From assembly GCA_934277645.1 (NCBI GenBank), contig CAKQUX010000001.1, positions 372,001-436,000 of the forward strand: a DNA stretch of 64,000 nucleotides. Reading direction: 5' to 3'. The notes under the pieces were generated by a model. The model was given only the letters and a program-made list of their open reading frames with translations. It searched no databases and was not told the DNA's origin. The DNA comes from an uncultured Clostridia bacterium (GTDB lineage: Bacteria > Bacillota > Clostridia > Christensenellales > CAG-917). Position numbers and translations under genes: made by a program. This document shows, piece after piece, positions 49,664-61,300 of this stretch. The number at the start of each line of letters is the position of its first letter. The stretch's first letter is position 1.

Positions 49664-50802
49664 TAAAGTTTTTCTCCGCATTCAGGGCAGAATTTTGCGC
49701 CCGATTTTACTTCGGCTCCGCACTTAGGGCAAGCCTTTTGAATTTTTGCTCCGCATTCAGGACAGAACTTTGCCGTGGACTTTATTTCCGCTCCGCACTT
49801 AGGACATGGCATCATTCCGATAACGGTTTGTTTTGCGCCACATTCAGGACAGAACTTTGCGCCCTTTTTGATTTGCGCGCCGCACTTTGAGCATTTGCCC
49901 ATTTCGACCTGAGAAGCGGTAGCTGCCTTAGGTTGTTGGTTGAGCGTTCCGAATTGTTGCGCCATCATTTGTCCCATAGCAATACCTGCGCTCATATTCA
50001 TGCCCATATCGGCAGCTCCGCCACTCGACGGTTTTGCCGCCATATCGCGCATGGCTTTCGTTGCGTTGTATTGTTGATATTCTCCCATCTTGTCGCTAAG
50101 AATTCCGATTGTCGAACGCTCGTCAAGAGCCTTTTCGACCTCAGGCGGAAGCGAAAGATTTTGAATTGTAACTTGCGTAATTTCGATACCGATTTCGGCA
50201 AAGGTTGCGCTTGCGATTTCTTTTGTCTTGTCGCCGATTTCGAGATAGCTCGAGCAAAGGTCGAGAGCAGGAATTTTGCTTTCGCCGATGCTGTCGGTCA
50301 ACGTTGCGAGGATTCTGTTTTTAAGGTGATTTTCGATATCGGCGGTCGTAAACGATTTAACCGTTCCGAAAATCTCACGCATAAACAAAGCGGCGTCGCT
50401 GACTCTGAACGAGAAGTTGCCGAATCCGCGAAGTCTGATTGCGCCGAAGTCGGCGTCACGCATCATGATAGGATTTGTCGTGCCGAATTTGACGTTTGTA
50501 AATTGTTTGGTGTTTACAAAATAGACGTCTGCTTCTTTCGGGTTTTCAAATGCGTATTTCCAGTTGCAGAGTTTGGTAAGAATTGGAATATTGCCCGTGT
50601 CGAGCGAATATGTGCCGGGCGCGAAAACATCGGCGATTCTACCCTTTGAAGTGAATATTGCAACTTGCGATTCGTTTACGACAAGTTTAGAACCCTTCAT
50701 AATTGCATATCTGTCGTCCACGATATAACGATAGACGATTGTTGTATTCGAGTCATCTTTCCATTCGATAACTTTAAGTAATTGCTTTTTTAAAAAGCCC
50801 AT
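49663..50802 (-). CDS. SPFH-domain protein with C-terminal zinc ribbons, YdjI-like
   Basis: A 379-residue protein. An SPFH/stomatin-like domain spans about residues 20-230 (SKLVVNESQVAIFTSKGRIADVFAPGTY near 38-65). A Met/Gly/Gln-rich linker is followed by three zinc ribbons, with CSKCGA...FCPECGA, CPKCGA...FCPECGA and CPKCGA...FCPECGE from about 303 on. In Bacillus, YdjI sits in the pspA-ydjGHI envelope-stress operon and recruits PspA; here only the ydjG-like partner follows. The ATG follows GGAGG. Confidence 0.9.
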   Translation of the reverse strand: MGFLKKQLLKVIEWKDDSNTTIVYRYIVDDRYAIMKGSKLVVNESQVAIFTSKGRIADVFAPGTYSLDTGNIPILTKLCNWKYAFENPKEADVYFVNTKQFTNVKFGTTNPIMMRDADFGAIRLRGFGNFSFRVSDAALFMREIFGTVKSFTTADIENHLKNRILATLTDSIGESKIPALDLCSSYLEIGDKTKEIASATFAEIGIEITQVTIQNLSLPPEVEKALDERSTIGILSDKMGEYQQYNATKAMRDMAAKPSSGGAADMGMNMSAGIAMGQMMAQQFGTLNQQPKAATASQVEMGKCSKCGAQIKKGAKFCPECGAKQTVIGMMPCPKCGAEIKSTAKFCPECGAKIQKACPKCGAEVKSGAKFCPECGEKL

Positions 50803-50846
50803 TTTGACCTCCGTTACTTTAAAAAGTAAATTATTTCTTTGAGTGC

Positions 50847-50875
50847 ATTATAACATAATGCGGTTTAATTTTCAA
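50847..50875 (-). promoter_or_regulatory. Promoter of the SPFH/zinc-ribbon unit
   Basis: On the minus strand: TTGAAA (50875-50870), a 17-base spacer and TATAAT (50852-50847) with an extended -10 (TGT). Confidence 0.85.
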
Positions 50876-50898
50876 CAAATTTTGTAAATTTTTTATTC

Positions 50899-51915
50899 CT
50901 ACAAAAATTTGGTCATTAGCATAAGCACGGGAATAGTCACGACGCAGAAAAGCGTTGACAAAAGTATAGTGTTTGCCGCCACTTTTTTGTTGCCGTTGAA
51001 TATCTCCGAAAGGTTAAGATTGACGGAAGCGCAAGGCATTGCCGACAAAATGAACAGAGTGATTTTTAAAGTTCTGTCAATCGGCAAGAAATAGCAAACC
51101 GTGAACATAACGAGCGGAAGAACGACTATTTTCGTGAGCGCGCTTATATAGACGTAGCCGTTCGTAAAAAGCTCTTTAAACGGCGCCGCGCCGAAACGCA
51201 TTCCGAGAATGAGCATACACATAGGCGTTGTCATATCCGCAAGAAGACCTATGCCCTTCATAGCCGCGGCAGGCAATTTTACACCGGTGAAGAACAGCGG
51301 AAGCGCAATCACAAGCGTAAGCGTCGGCGGATTCAAAATCGCACGCTTTATCGAAACGTACTTCCTGTCGCCCGTGATGATATATGCGCCGACGGTCCAG
51401 CAAAGCAAATTCATCGCCACGATAAACACGGCGGTGTAAGTTATAGCTTCGGGATAAGACGGCAAAAGCGCTTTGACAACGGGGATGCCCAAAAAGCCGA
51501 CGTTCCCGAAAACCGAACAAGTCGTAAGCACTCTCATTCCCTTGCCTTTCATAACTTTTTCTTCGCTGTTTGAAAAAGCAAAATCCTCGACGTTCGTTTG
51601 CAAAAATCCGCTCACCTTTTTAGGTGCAAGACGATTGTAACTTTTAAAATAAAACAAAACGAGCACGGCAATCAAAAAGAGTTGCACTCCAAACGACAAA
51701 GCCACGGCAATGCCGAGATTTTTTAAAATGGATGGCGTATAAGCCGTACTCAAAAAAGAGTTGAACGTCAAAAACGGTTGATTGACGTAAAGCAAAACCT
51801 TTGCGAAATATTTAATCGCGTCTTGCTTGACAACCTTCGCTTTTATTAAGATATAACCGGGAATTGCCATTACGACAAGCAATAAAACGTTTACGGCAGT
51901 AAGTCCGAAATCCAT
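50899..51915 (-). CDS. AEC family auxin-efflux-carrier-like transporter
   Basis: A 338-residue membrane transporter with about ten helices in two halves. Family-like segments: KVLLYVNQPFLTFNSFLS near 36-53 and NVGFLGIPVVKALLP near 138-152. AEC proteins export or import small organic acids such as malate or malonate. The start is placed at the ATG 51915 with AAAGGAGAG upstream at a longer than usual distance; the frame extends to 52020 but that stretch holds the leader. It is a single-gene unit controlled by a promoter that is wrapped in an inverted repeat. Confidence 0.88.
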   Translation of the reverse strand: MDFGLTAVNVLLLVVMAIPGYILIKAKVVKQDAIKYFAKVLLYVNQPFLTFNSFLSTAYTPSILKNLGIAVALSFGVQLFLIAVLVLFYFKSYNRLAPKKVSGFLQTNVEDFAFSNSEEKVMKGKGMRVLTTCSVFGNVGFLGIPVVKALLPSYPEAITYTAVFIVAMNLLCWTVGAYIITGDRKYVSIKRAILNPPTLTLVIALPLFFTGVKLPAAAMKGIGLLADMTTPMCMLILGMRFGAAPFKELFTNGYVYISALTKIVVLPLVMFTVCYFLPIDRTLKITLFILSAMPCASVNLNLSEIFNGNKKVAANTILLSTLFCVVTIPVLMLMTKFL

Positions 51916-51961
51916 ATCTTGTTTACACTCTCCTTTTGTATAGACATATCTGCAACCATGC

Positions 51962-51988
51962 ATTTGCGACAAAGTCGTATGCGCAAAT
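51962..51988. repeat. Second inverted repeat in the AEC leader
   Basis: Arms ATTTGCG (51962-51968) and CGCAAAT (51982-51988), 13 bases apart, just downstream of the operator in the transcribed leader. It shares TTTGC with the operator arms. Confidence 0.5.
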
Positions 51989-51994
51989 AAATAT

Positions 51995-52022
51995 CTTTGC
52001 AAACATTTTAATATTTGCAAAG
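51995..52022. promoter_or_regulatory. Operator-like inverted repeat around the AEC promoter -10
   Basis: Perfect nine-base arms CTTTGCAAA (51995-52003) and TTTGCAAAG (52014-52022), separated by ten bases that include the -10 hexamer. A bound dimer would block RNA polymerase. Confidence 0.75.
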
Positions 52023-52033
52023 TTTACTGTCAA
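52005..52033 (-). promoter_or_regulatory. Promoter of the AEC transporter gene
   Basis: On the minus strand: TTGACA (52033-52028), a 17-base spacer and TAAAAT (52010-52005). The -10 lies in the loop of the inverted repeat at 51995-52022. Confidence 0.8.
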
Positions 52034-52335
52034 CGATTTTTTTATTGTTAAACAGCCTATCGTATATCTTTTTAGTTATTGCTTTTTCGTAAGCGTCTTT
52101 ATGTTTTAAACGATTATAAAGTTCAAAATTATAACCAATTATTGCGCACAGAATTATCAGTCTAAAACGGCTATAAAGCTAAAAGGTTATTAAAATAAAC
52201 TCTTATCAAATCAAAAACACGTTAAACTAAAACTATTATGCCAATCGGTTATTAACCTGAAAATTTGTTACGGCAAAAATTATTAAAATAAAAATCGTTA
52301 TAGTAAAACGCCGAAACAAATAAACCGGCTAAAAG

Positions 52336-52367
52336 AAAAAGCCTATCGCTCTTGCGATAGGCTTTTT
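52336..52367. terminator. Bidirectional terminator of the giant ORF
   Basis: Perfect 14-base arms AAAAAGCCTATCGC (52336-52349) and GCGATAGGCTTTTT (52354-52367) with a four-base loop; 30 bases beyond the giant gene's stop. Confidence 0.9.
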
Positions 52368-52396
52368 GCTTACTCGGTTGCCGTTTGGCAATCGAT

Positions 52397-55300
52397 TTAG
52401 TTGTTGCTTGTGACGGTGATATAGCTTGTGCTAAGTCCGTTGTTCGAGCCGTTGCCGTAACCGTTAGGAATTTCGGCGCCGGCTTTAAGAACTACTCTGC
52501 CGTTGACTTTGTAGTCGCTTGTAAGCACTCTTGTAGTAAGGACTCTGCCACTCTTATCTACCATTACGCCGAATATCGGTTGCAAGTAGTAAACGACTTT
52601 TCTGTTGCCCGAGAACTTAGGCAAGTAGTACTTCTCGTCTGCCGCAGAAATCGAAACGTTGTAGGTTGCAACTACTTGGTTTCCTGCCTTGTTGTAAACT
52701 TGGGCATATCCGACGTATGCAACAGGCTTTCCGCTGTACTGAGTCAAGACGTAAGTCTTCGAGTTGGACGTTCCGCTAAGAGACGTACTTGTGGTCATAG
52801 TCGTTGTCCAAGCCGCAAGTTTTACGTCAACCGTAACACGTTGTTGCGAGCCGACTTTAATCGAAGCTAAGTAGCCCGTCTTTGCTGTCGATACAAACTC
52901 ATACTTGAAGCTCGAAGGCATTGAGGTTTGTACGTAGTTGTACGACTTGCTTGTTGACGCTGCTGTTCCGAAGCTCGTTCCGTCATATTTTTGTTGCGCG
53001 AACGTTACGGTGTAACTTGTAGGCAACGTGTAGCTGTTTACGCTGAACGGAGTTACCGTGAATGCGGTAGCCGCCTTGCCCGTTGTCGTATTTACGTTCG
53101 TCGTATAGTTCGTGCTTGCAAGTTTTGAAATCATCATCTTGTAAACGTAGTACTTAATTTTGATTTCTTGTTTCAAGCCGCTCGGAACGGTAAGTTGAGC
53201 CGTGATTTGCGTTTCGCCGCCAACGTATGACGGATAGAATGCCGAGTAGTCCCAAACAAGTTTGTAAGTACTGCTGCTTTCCGTGAACGTTTGAGCTACG
53301 CCGTTCGATATCGTGTAAAGCGATGTCGGCATCGTAGGTCTTGTGTAATTATACGGGTCAATGTTTGAAATCGTTCCCGTGTATTTCGTGAAGCTGTCAT
53401 ACGATTGCGCTCCCGCAAAACCTGTTTGCGACTTAATCGACGAGTTGTTGTCCATATTGAACGTAATCGTTCTGTCGATATAGTCGACGATTTGCGTTAC
53501 GTTAAGTTCTTTGAGTTCGAACTTATACTTGCTTACGTCGTATTCGTTGCTTGAGCCGATGACGACCTTAGTGTGTCCTTCGCCACCCGTCATATCGATT
53601 TCAAGGTTGTTGAAGTTCCATGCGATGCTTACTTCTTGAGTCCATTCGTTTGTGCCGTCCGTAAACTTAGCCGTGACTGCATTCGGGAAGTACTTGTCCG
53701 CATTGGTCGTTGTGTACTTTTCGTCTTTCCACGGGTCGAACTTAGCGCCGCTTCCTATGCCGACAGAAGACTTAAACACGTTGTTTGCCGTGGCGTCGGT
53801 CTTCGCAAATTTTGCCGTACTCCAATCGAAATTCACGAAAGTCGATTGAACAATCTTGACAGGTGTGCGATAGCTTGCTGCGATCTTGTCGTTTCCGAAT
53901 TTGACTTTTGCGTAAGTCGTTCCGCCGACAGCCGAGTAGCTAACGTCGCTAAGATCCCATTCCGTTACGTCAAGGTTGAACGCAACGTTGTAAACGTAGA
54001 TATAATCGAAGTTACCGCTTCCACTGCTTTCATAACGACGAGTGATAGGGTCGATTCTATAAAGGATTGCGTCACTAGGTACGGTTGCCGTTGTGATTTT
54101 TGTTTCGCCCGACGTTGTGAGCGTCTTATATCCTATATAGTTTGCAACGTAGTTTGTTTTGATCCATTGACCGTCAAGGTAAGCGGTTATGCCGTTTGCA
54201 TAATAAGTATACTTGCCATCGACGTCCCTGCTATCGACAAACGGGTTGTAAACAGTCTTTTGCGAGCCGTTCATCGTGATAGCCGTGCCGCTTGTCGTAG
54301 CGTATGGATAGAACTCATAGTTATAGTTCGTGTCGAGCGACTTCGAAGCTACGTCAGAGTTAAATCTCGTAAGATTAAAGCTCTTTATAGCGAGGTCAAG
54401 GTCAAACTCGTCAACGATAATCACGCTGTTTTCGTCATACTTGAATTCACCGTTATAAATGTTATTTTCGACGCTTCCGATGACGATAGACGCTTTAATC
54501 GTAGCCTTTGTCGTGGTCAAGCCGTCTGCCTTTTCAGGGACGTTACTCCAAACGATGTTGTACGTCATAATCTGTCCGTCCGAGAACGTAACTTTGACCG
54601 TCGTCGGGAATACGTCTGTCGAGTACGTATACGGGTTTCTGAATTCGAGCTTCGAAATTTGGTTCGTCTTGTTGTCGTACGTTACAGTCATCATTTGGTC
54701 GAGAACCGCATCGTCCATAAAGATATATTGTTTGCTCGTTCTGTACTCGTAGTATTTAAGTTGATCGTACTTGCCGTCGGTGATAAGTCTGATTTCGGCA
54801 ATCGTTCTGTTGATCAAGTAAACAGGAATTCTGACTTCCAAAACCGCGCCCGATTCTGCCGTAAGCGTGACCATATTATCAGGCCATTCGAAGCCTTCGC
54901 GGCTTGTCTTGACGGTTTTGAGAATGTTTGCCTTGTTCGTCCAGTTTGCGTTGAAATTGACTTTTCTGTCCGCAATTTTTTGTACGTCAAACGCAACTTT
55001 GCCTTCACCGTTTACATAGCTCTTGACTTCTTCGTTTGCGATAAGAACGTCAAGGTTTTCCTTGAATGCGTCTTCCGAGATACCGCGATACGGGTCGAAG
55101 ATGAGCGAACGGTCGGTTACGTTTGCGACTTTCTTAACCGAGCGGTCAAGGAAGTAAACTTTAATCGTCTTTTCAATCACGCATTGCTCGCTTTGAATCT
55201 TAACGACGATTTCTTGCGAAGTTCCGAAATACTTGTTCGGAGCGGTGAGAACGTCGCTCGGAAGTTGATAGCTAAGCGTTGCCAAGACGTCCATAGTGAT

Positions 55301-58300
55301 TGCGCCCTCGCCTTCACCGATAGTTACGTTCTTTTCGTCAACTACAAAGTTGTTATCAAAGAGCTTTTTGACAAATCCTTGCGTGACTTCGTCTGGTGTT
55401 ATGTCGTAAATTCCAAGCACGTCGTAAACGTATGCTTCGTCGATATATTTCTTGAATGCTTCTTCAAGAATTTGCGCCTTGTCTACGCTTTCGATTGTAA
55501 GCGAGCTAGGTATATCGGTGAATACGAGTTCGCCGTCTTCCTTTGCATAACCATAACTTATAAAGTCTTCGCCAAAGCTGTTTTCGGTCGTGAAGCCGTT
55601 AAACGAAAGTCTGATCCAAGCATTTATCTCGCCACGGTTTTCAATTCCGTTTTCGTCGTATGCGACTTTATCCTTAGCGTTTGCTTTAAGCCACTCCACA
55701 GTTACGTTGTCAATCGTCTTATTTCCGCTTGCCGTCTTGACTACGACCGATGCCGTTGTAGGCAAGCCTTTGAAGAAGTCGGCAGCTTTAAGCGTGTAAG
55801 TTCCGCCAAAGTCTTGACCGCCGAGTTTGACGATTTCAAAATCGTAATAATATACGAAGTTGATGCTCTTTTCGATGCCTGCCATCGTAGCTTTGCGTGT
55901 GAACGGATAGCCCTTCGAGCTGTCATAGTCCGCTCCGCCGTTTGCTCTGATGTAGGCAATGATTTCGTCGGCGGTAGGCGCGCTGAGTCTGTCCCAAGTT
56001 ACAGGAACGTTTTCATACGTAGCGCCGTTTTCGCCATTGACTTTGATTGTTCCCTTATTAGGAAGTTCGAACTTGCCGAACGCCATAAATTGATAGGTCT
56101 TTGCCGCCGCGGTTTGAGCTTCGGCAGATACCAAAGCCTCTCCGCTTGCTTCGCCGCCGTTTAAATCGGTTTCGAACGCAAGGTCGAAGTCAAAGTCAAC
56201 GTCCTCGCCGTTCTTGTCGACGTTTTCAAGAATAATCTTGATTGTGAGCGTTTGTTCAAGAGCTGTTCCGCTATAGAGGGTAACCAATCTTTCAACGTAC
56301 TTCGTTCCGTCCTCGGCAGTGAGATATTCTTCCGCCTTAGGGCTTGTTTCGGTGTTGAACTTGAAGTCTGCTACTTCATATTGGTTTCCACGGCAAACTG
56401 CAAATGCCATGGTTGGAACGGTGAAGTTCGAAAGCACGTCATAGCGATATTCATATTCACCCGTTTCGGCGTTTTCGGTTACTTTAACAGAGCCGTCTGC
56501 AAATCTAAGAGCCGATACTTCGTAAGGCGTTACGCCAAGCGTCAAGTCAAACTCTCTGTTTCCGACAGTGACTCCGATTGTGACCTTATCGGACTTGAAG
56601 TTGGTGATAAATTCACCCTTCTTGTTCTTACCGACAAGGTTGTCAATGTTAAAGTGTCTGACGTATGCAGGAATTTCGGTTGTAACGACTCCGCCGACAA
56701 GAACCTCTTTGTTAAGTTTGACGGTTACTTTTCTGTCGGTATTGCCCCAATATCCGTTGTCAGCCGCTTCGCCGAAGATTGCGTCGAATGCGCTCTTGTA
56801 ATCTTTATCGGTGTAATAACGATAGATATCAATCGTATTGCCGATAGCTTCGAATGCGCTGTTAAACGTGATGGCGTTGTTGCCAAGCGTTTCGAGTCCG
56901 TATTCGGTTGCGTTGATAGTAATCTTAATAGCTTGCGAAGTACCCTTATAGCTTGCAATCGGAGTAATTCCGTCTGCGCCCATAACGACTTGATACTTGC
57001 CGTCGACTAATTCGACTTTGTCAGCTCTGACTTTTGCATAGAACGTGCCGCCCTTGAAGATATTGTCAACTTTCTTCGTGCAAGCCGAGTCGCTGTAAAG
57101 TTGCATGTTGTCCCAATCAAGGCTCATCTTGTGCGTTACGTTGCCCGCAAACGATACGTCAATGACTTTCAAAGCATCGTTTGTAAACCAGTCAGGATTG
57201 AGGCTATCCTCGACCGCAATCGCCGTTCCCTTTGCCGCCATCTTCTTGACGGTTATCGGAAGCGAAACGTTTTGGAATCCGTAGTTCTTTGTTCCGAGCG
57301 TTACGCCGAGTTTAAGTTTGCCCGAACCGGTGTAGCCCATATAGGTCAATTCTTCTGCATTTACGCTTGGAATGTTGTACTTCATATCTTGACCGAGCGT
57401 ATAGGTTATGCTCTTTGTAGAGTTGCCCTTATCCATAGTAGCCGAAAGCGTATTTCCGATTGCGGCTTCATCGATAGTTGCATACTTGTACGGGTCAATT
57501 TGAACGTCCGCTTTTCCGAATTTCTCGAATGCGGTAGGAGCGACCTTAATTCTGAATTTAAGCGCTTGATATACCCAGTAGCCGTCAACGCCGTTTACGG
57601 TGCCTGCGACGTATTTCGTCGTAGCCGTGTCGGTCGGATAGCCGCTGAAGTATTCGCTTGCGAAGAAGGTCTTGCTGTTTCCGCCTCCGACGTAACCCGT
57701 AACGATGACGTCAATGCCCTTGAAGTAATTCCAGCACTTGTTCGTTTGATCGTAAAGCGCGTCGATTGCGTCTTTAAGAGGTTTAAGTCCCGAGCAATCG
57801 TCTTGTCCGCCAAGACTCCAGCTAAGGTCAAGCTTGTAGCTTTCAACGTCTTGTTCGACGCCGTCGATTTCGTAAGGCGCATAGTTACCTTCGAGTCTGT
57901 TCATAGACTTGATGTATGCGTACAAGTCGAACGCATAGTTTGTGTAATTTTCTGCCGTTACTTTTGAAACGTCTACAAACGAGCTGCCTTGTCCGTCCGT
58001 AACCAAGAACTTGTTCGTGCCGTTCACGAAGCCGCCCTTCTTTACGTCGTAGCTTACAAGTTTTGCGCTGTCAAAGCCTTGCAACGTATCGACGGAGTAA
58101 TCGAGAGCGCCGCTGCTGTTTGCATAAGCAAACTTAGTGACGTTGCCGACCTTGTAGTTCTTAATCGGAATTTCAACCGATTCGGTGTAAGTTCCGCTAA
58201 GACCCCAGCTGAACGTATAGCTGACTTTGACCACGCCGCCTGCAAAGTCGTAAACGAAGTTCTTTTCGTTCCACGTTATCTTGCCGACAGGATAGTTTGC

Positions 58301-61300
58301 GGTAACTCCCGTGAACGTGTCTTTTCCGCTTGCGCTTGTAGCAACCGTGCCCGTAAAGCCGAATGCCGTCTTCAAATACTTAGCGTATTCGACGTAAGCG
58401 GCTCTTCCTGCCGTGCCGTATTCCGCATAGTCCGCATAGTGCGTGCTGAACGTATACGCGCTGCCGTTTTCAAACGTAATTTGAACGTTTTCAGGAAGCG
58501 TTACGTTGAACGCTGCGTTGCTGACAGCCGTGCCTTTCGAGGTGTCGTTTGCCTTCATATCGATGACAAGGTCTTTTGTCAAAATCTTGCCACTCTTATA
58601 CGTAAGTCCCGAAATCGACGATACCGAGTAGCTGTTTGTCGTGTAAACAGGTACGACGTATACGACTTTGTTCATAACGTAGCCGTAGACGTAGCCGATA
58701 AGTCTTTCCGTCTTGCTGTGCGATGTCGTAAGGTCAACGCTCGACGCGTCCCAAACGATTGCAACGCCGCCGTTTTCGTCATAGCCCGACTTGCCTGTGT
58801 ATTCGTCCTTCGTGCCGTCGCTGAAATATGCGTTAGCAATTTGTGGGAAGAGTTTTTCGTCGGTGAAATACTCTGCCGTAAGGAATATCGATTTCTTGGC
58901 CGAGCCGTAAATTGCTTGTGCTTCTCTTGTAGACGGGTCAAGAAGGTTAATTCTTGACGGAACGCTTGCTTGTCCGCTAGGAATCGAAACCGTTTCGACT
59001 TCGCAGAGCGAAAGAAGGTTGTCGCTTGCCGTCGTAGGTTGAATTATAAGTTGCAAGTAGTTCGAGCCGTTGCTTGTCGTCGTCGATCTCGACGCGTCGA
59101 TGTAAAGTTCAATTGCCTTGATGCCGCCGTCAACGCCCGTTCCCGTGTTAGTGAGCGAGTCAATGTAGATGAGAGCTTTTGCCGAGCTGTTTGCATAAGG
59201 AAGCGGAAGCAACGAATCGAGCAAGTAGCTGATTTCTTTAATCTCAGTATGTGCTGCCGCGCAAATGTTGCCGGCGACGCCGCCCATATCCGAAATAAGC
59301 CAAGGCATGAATGCGGCAGGCATTGCGTTTGCATAAGGCTCGACTATGTTTCTTCTCGCCGTCGAGCTTGAGGCGTTTTCGACTGCCGTAAGCAACGCCT
59401 TTGTGGTCGTGTACTTGTTTCCGCCGCTTCTATAATCATTCATACGACTGACAAAGTCGTCGTTGTTGATCATCGAAACTATCATATAGAAGAGATAGCT
59501 GAGAAGATCGTTGAACGTGTCTTTATCGAAGTTGATTTCAACCGTCGAATATCTGAGGCTGTTGCCCGACGCGCTGAACTTGCTTCCGTACGGTGACCAG
59601 CTTACTTTGTTCGTGCCGAAAAGTTGAACGTTAAGGCTCTTGATAACGTTGTTGATTTTCGGCATCCATTGATATTCTTTCTCTTCATCCTTGTCGTTTG
59701 TCGAATAAATTTCGCCGAACTTTCCGTTTGAAGGATAGTTGAAGTAATCGTTGTTACCTTTAAGTATATCCGTTATGGTGAATATCTTGCCCGTAGACTT
59801 GTCGCCGATGTAGCTTCCGAGGTTCAACGGGTCAAATATTCCGACGATTGCGCCTGCAAGTCCACCGAAGTTGCTTGCAATACCTGTGAGAGCTACGTTG
59901 CCGTTAAAGATATAACCTTCAAGAGAATAATTGCTGCTTCTCATAGGGTGCTTTGCGCTGATTGCAAGTTTCAATCTGTCAAGCGTTGCGCTCTTGTCAA
60001 TCGACTTGCTACCCTTTGTCATGGTGATCGAAACGGTGCTTCCGGCTTTATCGCTCTTGCCGCCTGCGCCCCAACCCGAGAACAGGTTGACGTTTGTAAC
60101 GACTCGGCTATCAGAAGTCTTTTTGCTGTAAACGATGCTGAGCGTCGGATCCATGCTGTCGATAAGTTGTTGAACGATGCCGCCGACCGAAAGCGTACCC
60201 ATATCGAGCGCTCCATAACCCGTCTTCAATTCGTTTACAAGATTTTCGACGTCGATAAGTCCTGCCTTTTCGCCGAACTTAACGCTGATTCCGCTGATGT
60301 TTGCGCCGATGTTTGTTCCCTTGTTGTCAAGAGCCATTTCAAAGGTCGCCGATTCAAGTCCGTTGTCAAAGTTGACCGAAATCGCGATATCGCCGAACGG
60401 AGGATTTCCTGCCGTTCCGAAATCGACGTTAAGCATATCGAAGATACGCTCAATGAACGACGAGTTGAAGTTGATACCGATGCTCGTTTCTTCCAAAAGA
60501 AGTTCACCGGAAACAACCCCCATATCGATTGCGCCCGTGGCTTGCGTTTTAGCTTCGTCGGTGGTTTCGGCATAGCCTGAGCTTTGCGCTTCGACTTTTC
60601 CGCTGTTTCCGCCAAGAAGTCCGACAAGACCCGAAAGTTTGACTTTGCCCAAACCGAATGCGGTAAGGTCGATATAGAATGCGTCGTTAAACAAACCTGT
60701 CTTGCTGTTGATAATGTCTCTGTTTGTATCCGCTCCGCTGCCCGCGCTACCGCTGAGTTTCGAAGAACCTAAGTAGTAAAGACTGAGGAATTGGCTGTTG
60801 AGCGGTTCGCCAAATCTTACGTCGATCTTCATATCGCTGTAAACGATGCCACCCATATTAAGTGTGCCTGCCGACGTAAACATTGCCGCAAGATTGATAT
60901 CGAGCTCTGCGTCCATAATGAGCGAGAGAATGCTTGGCAAGTAGAAGTTGAAGCTGCCGAGCTTGTTCATATCGGAATCGAGCAATTTGCCGAGAGTGTT
61001 TCTTACAAACTTGCCGAGCCAGTTTGCAAACGTGCCCTCTTCGTTGGAGGTGTTAGAAGTGATTGTCACTTCGCCCGACAATTTAAGGCTGAGCTTTTCG
61101 ACCATAAGTTTCTTATTGCCTATGTCGAACACTACTGTGTATTGGTCAAGTTCCGACTTATTAGGCAGTTTGCCCGTGCCTTTTGCCAAATTTGCGTTTG
61201 CGACGGTTCCGTCATCATTGAATTGATATGCGACTTTTGCACCCGTATCGACTTTAAGGTCGTCGATATCTATCGACGCATAGAAGCTATCGTTCATTTT

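Larger units (their letters stand above)
51916..52396. other. Gap with operator, promoter, degenerate repeats and terminator
   Basis: 481 bases. The AEC promoter/operator (51995-52033) and the terminator at 52336-52367 are listed separately. Between them, 52080-52320 is AT-rich with recurring TTATTAAAATAAA and AAAACGGCTATAAAG-like elements, loosely the reverse complement of the repeats at 27 kb. No gene is seen. Confidence 0.6.

Noticed and set aside
53573..56164. An 863-codon open frame antisense to the giant ORF, with several smaller antisense frames along 57-63 kb
   Set aside because: It lies exactly opposite a real repeat-rich gene, and the translation is Arg/Val/Cys-rich without any domain. 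It reflects codon bias of the sense strand. No promoter or ribosome site was seen.
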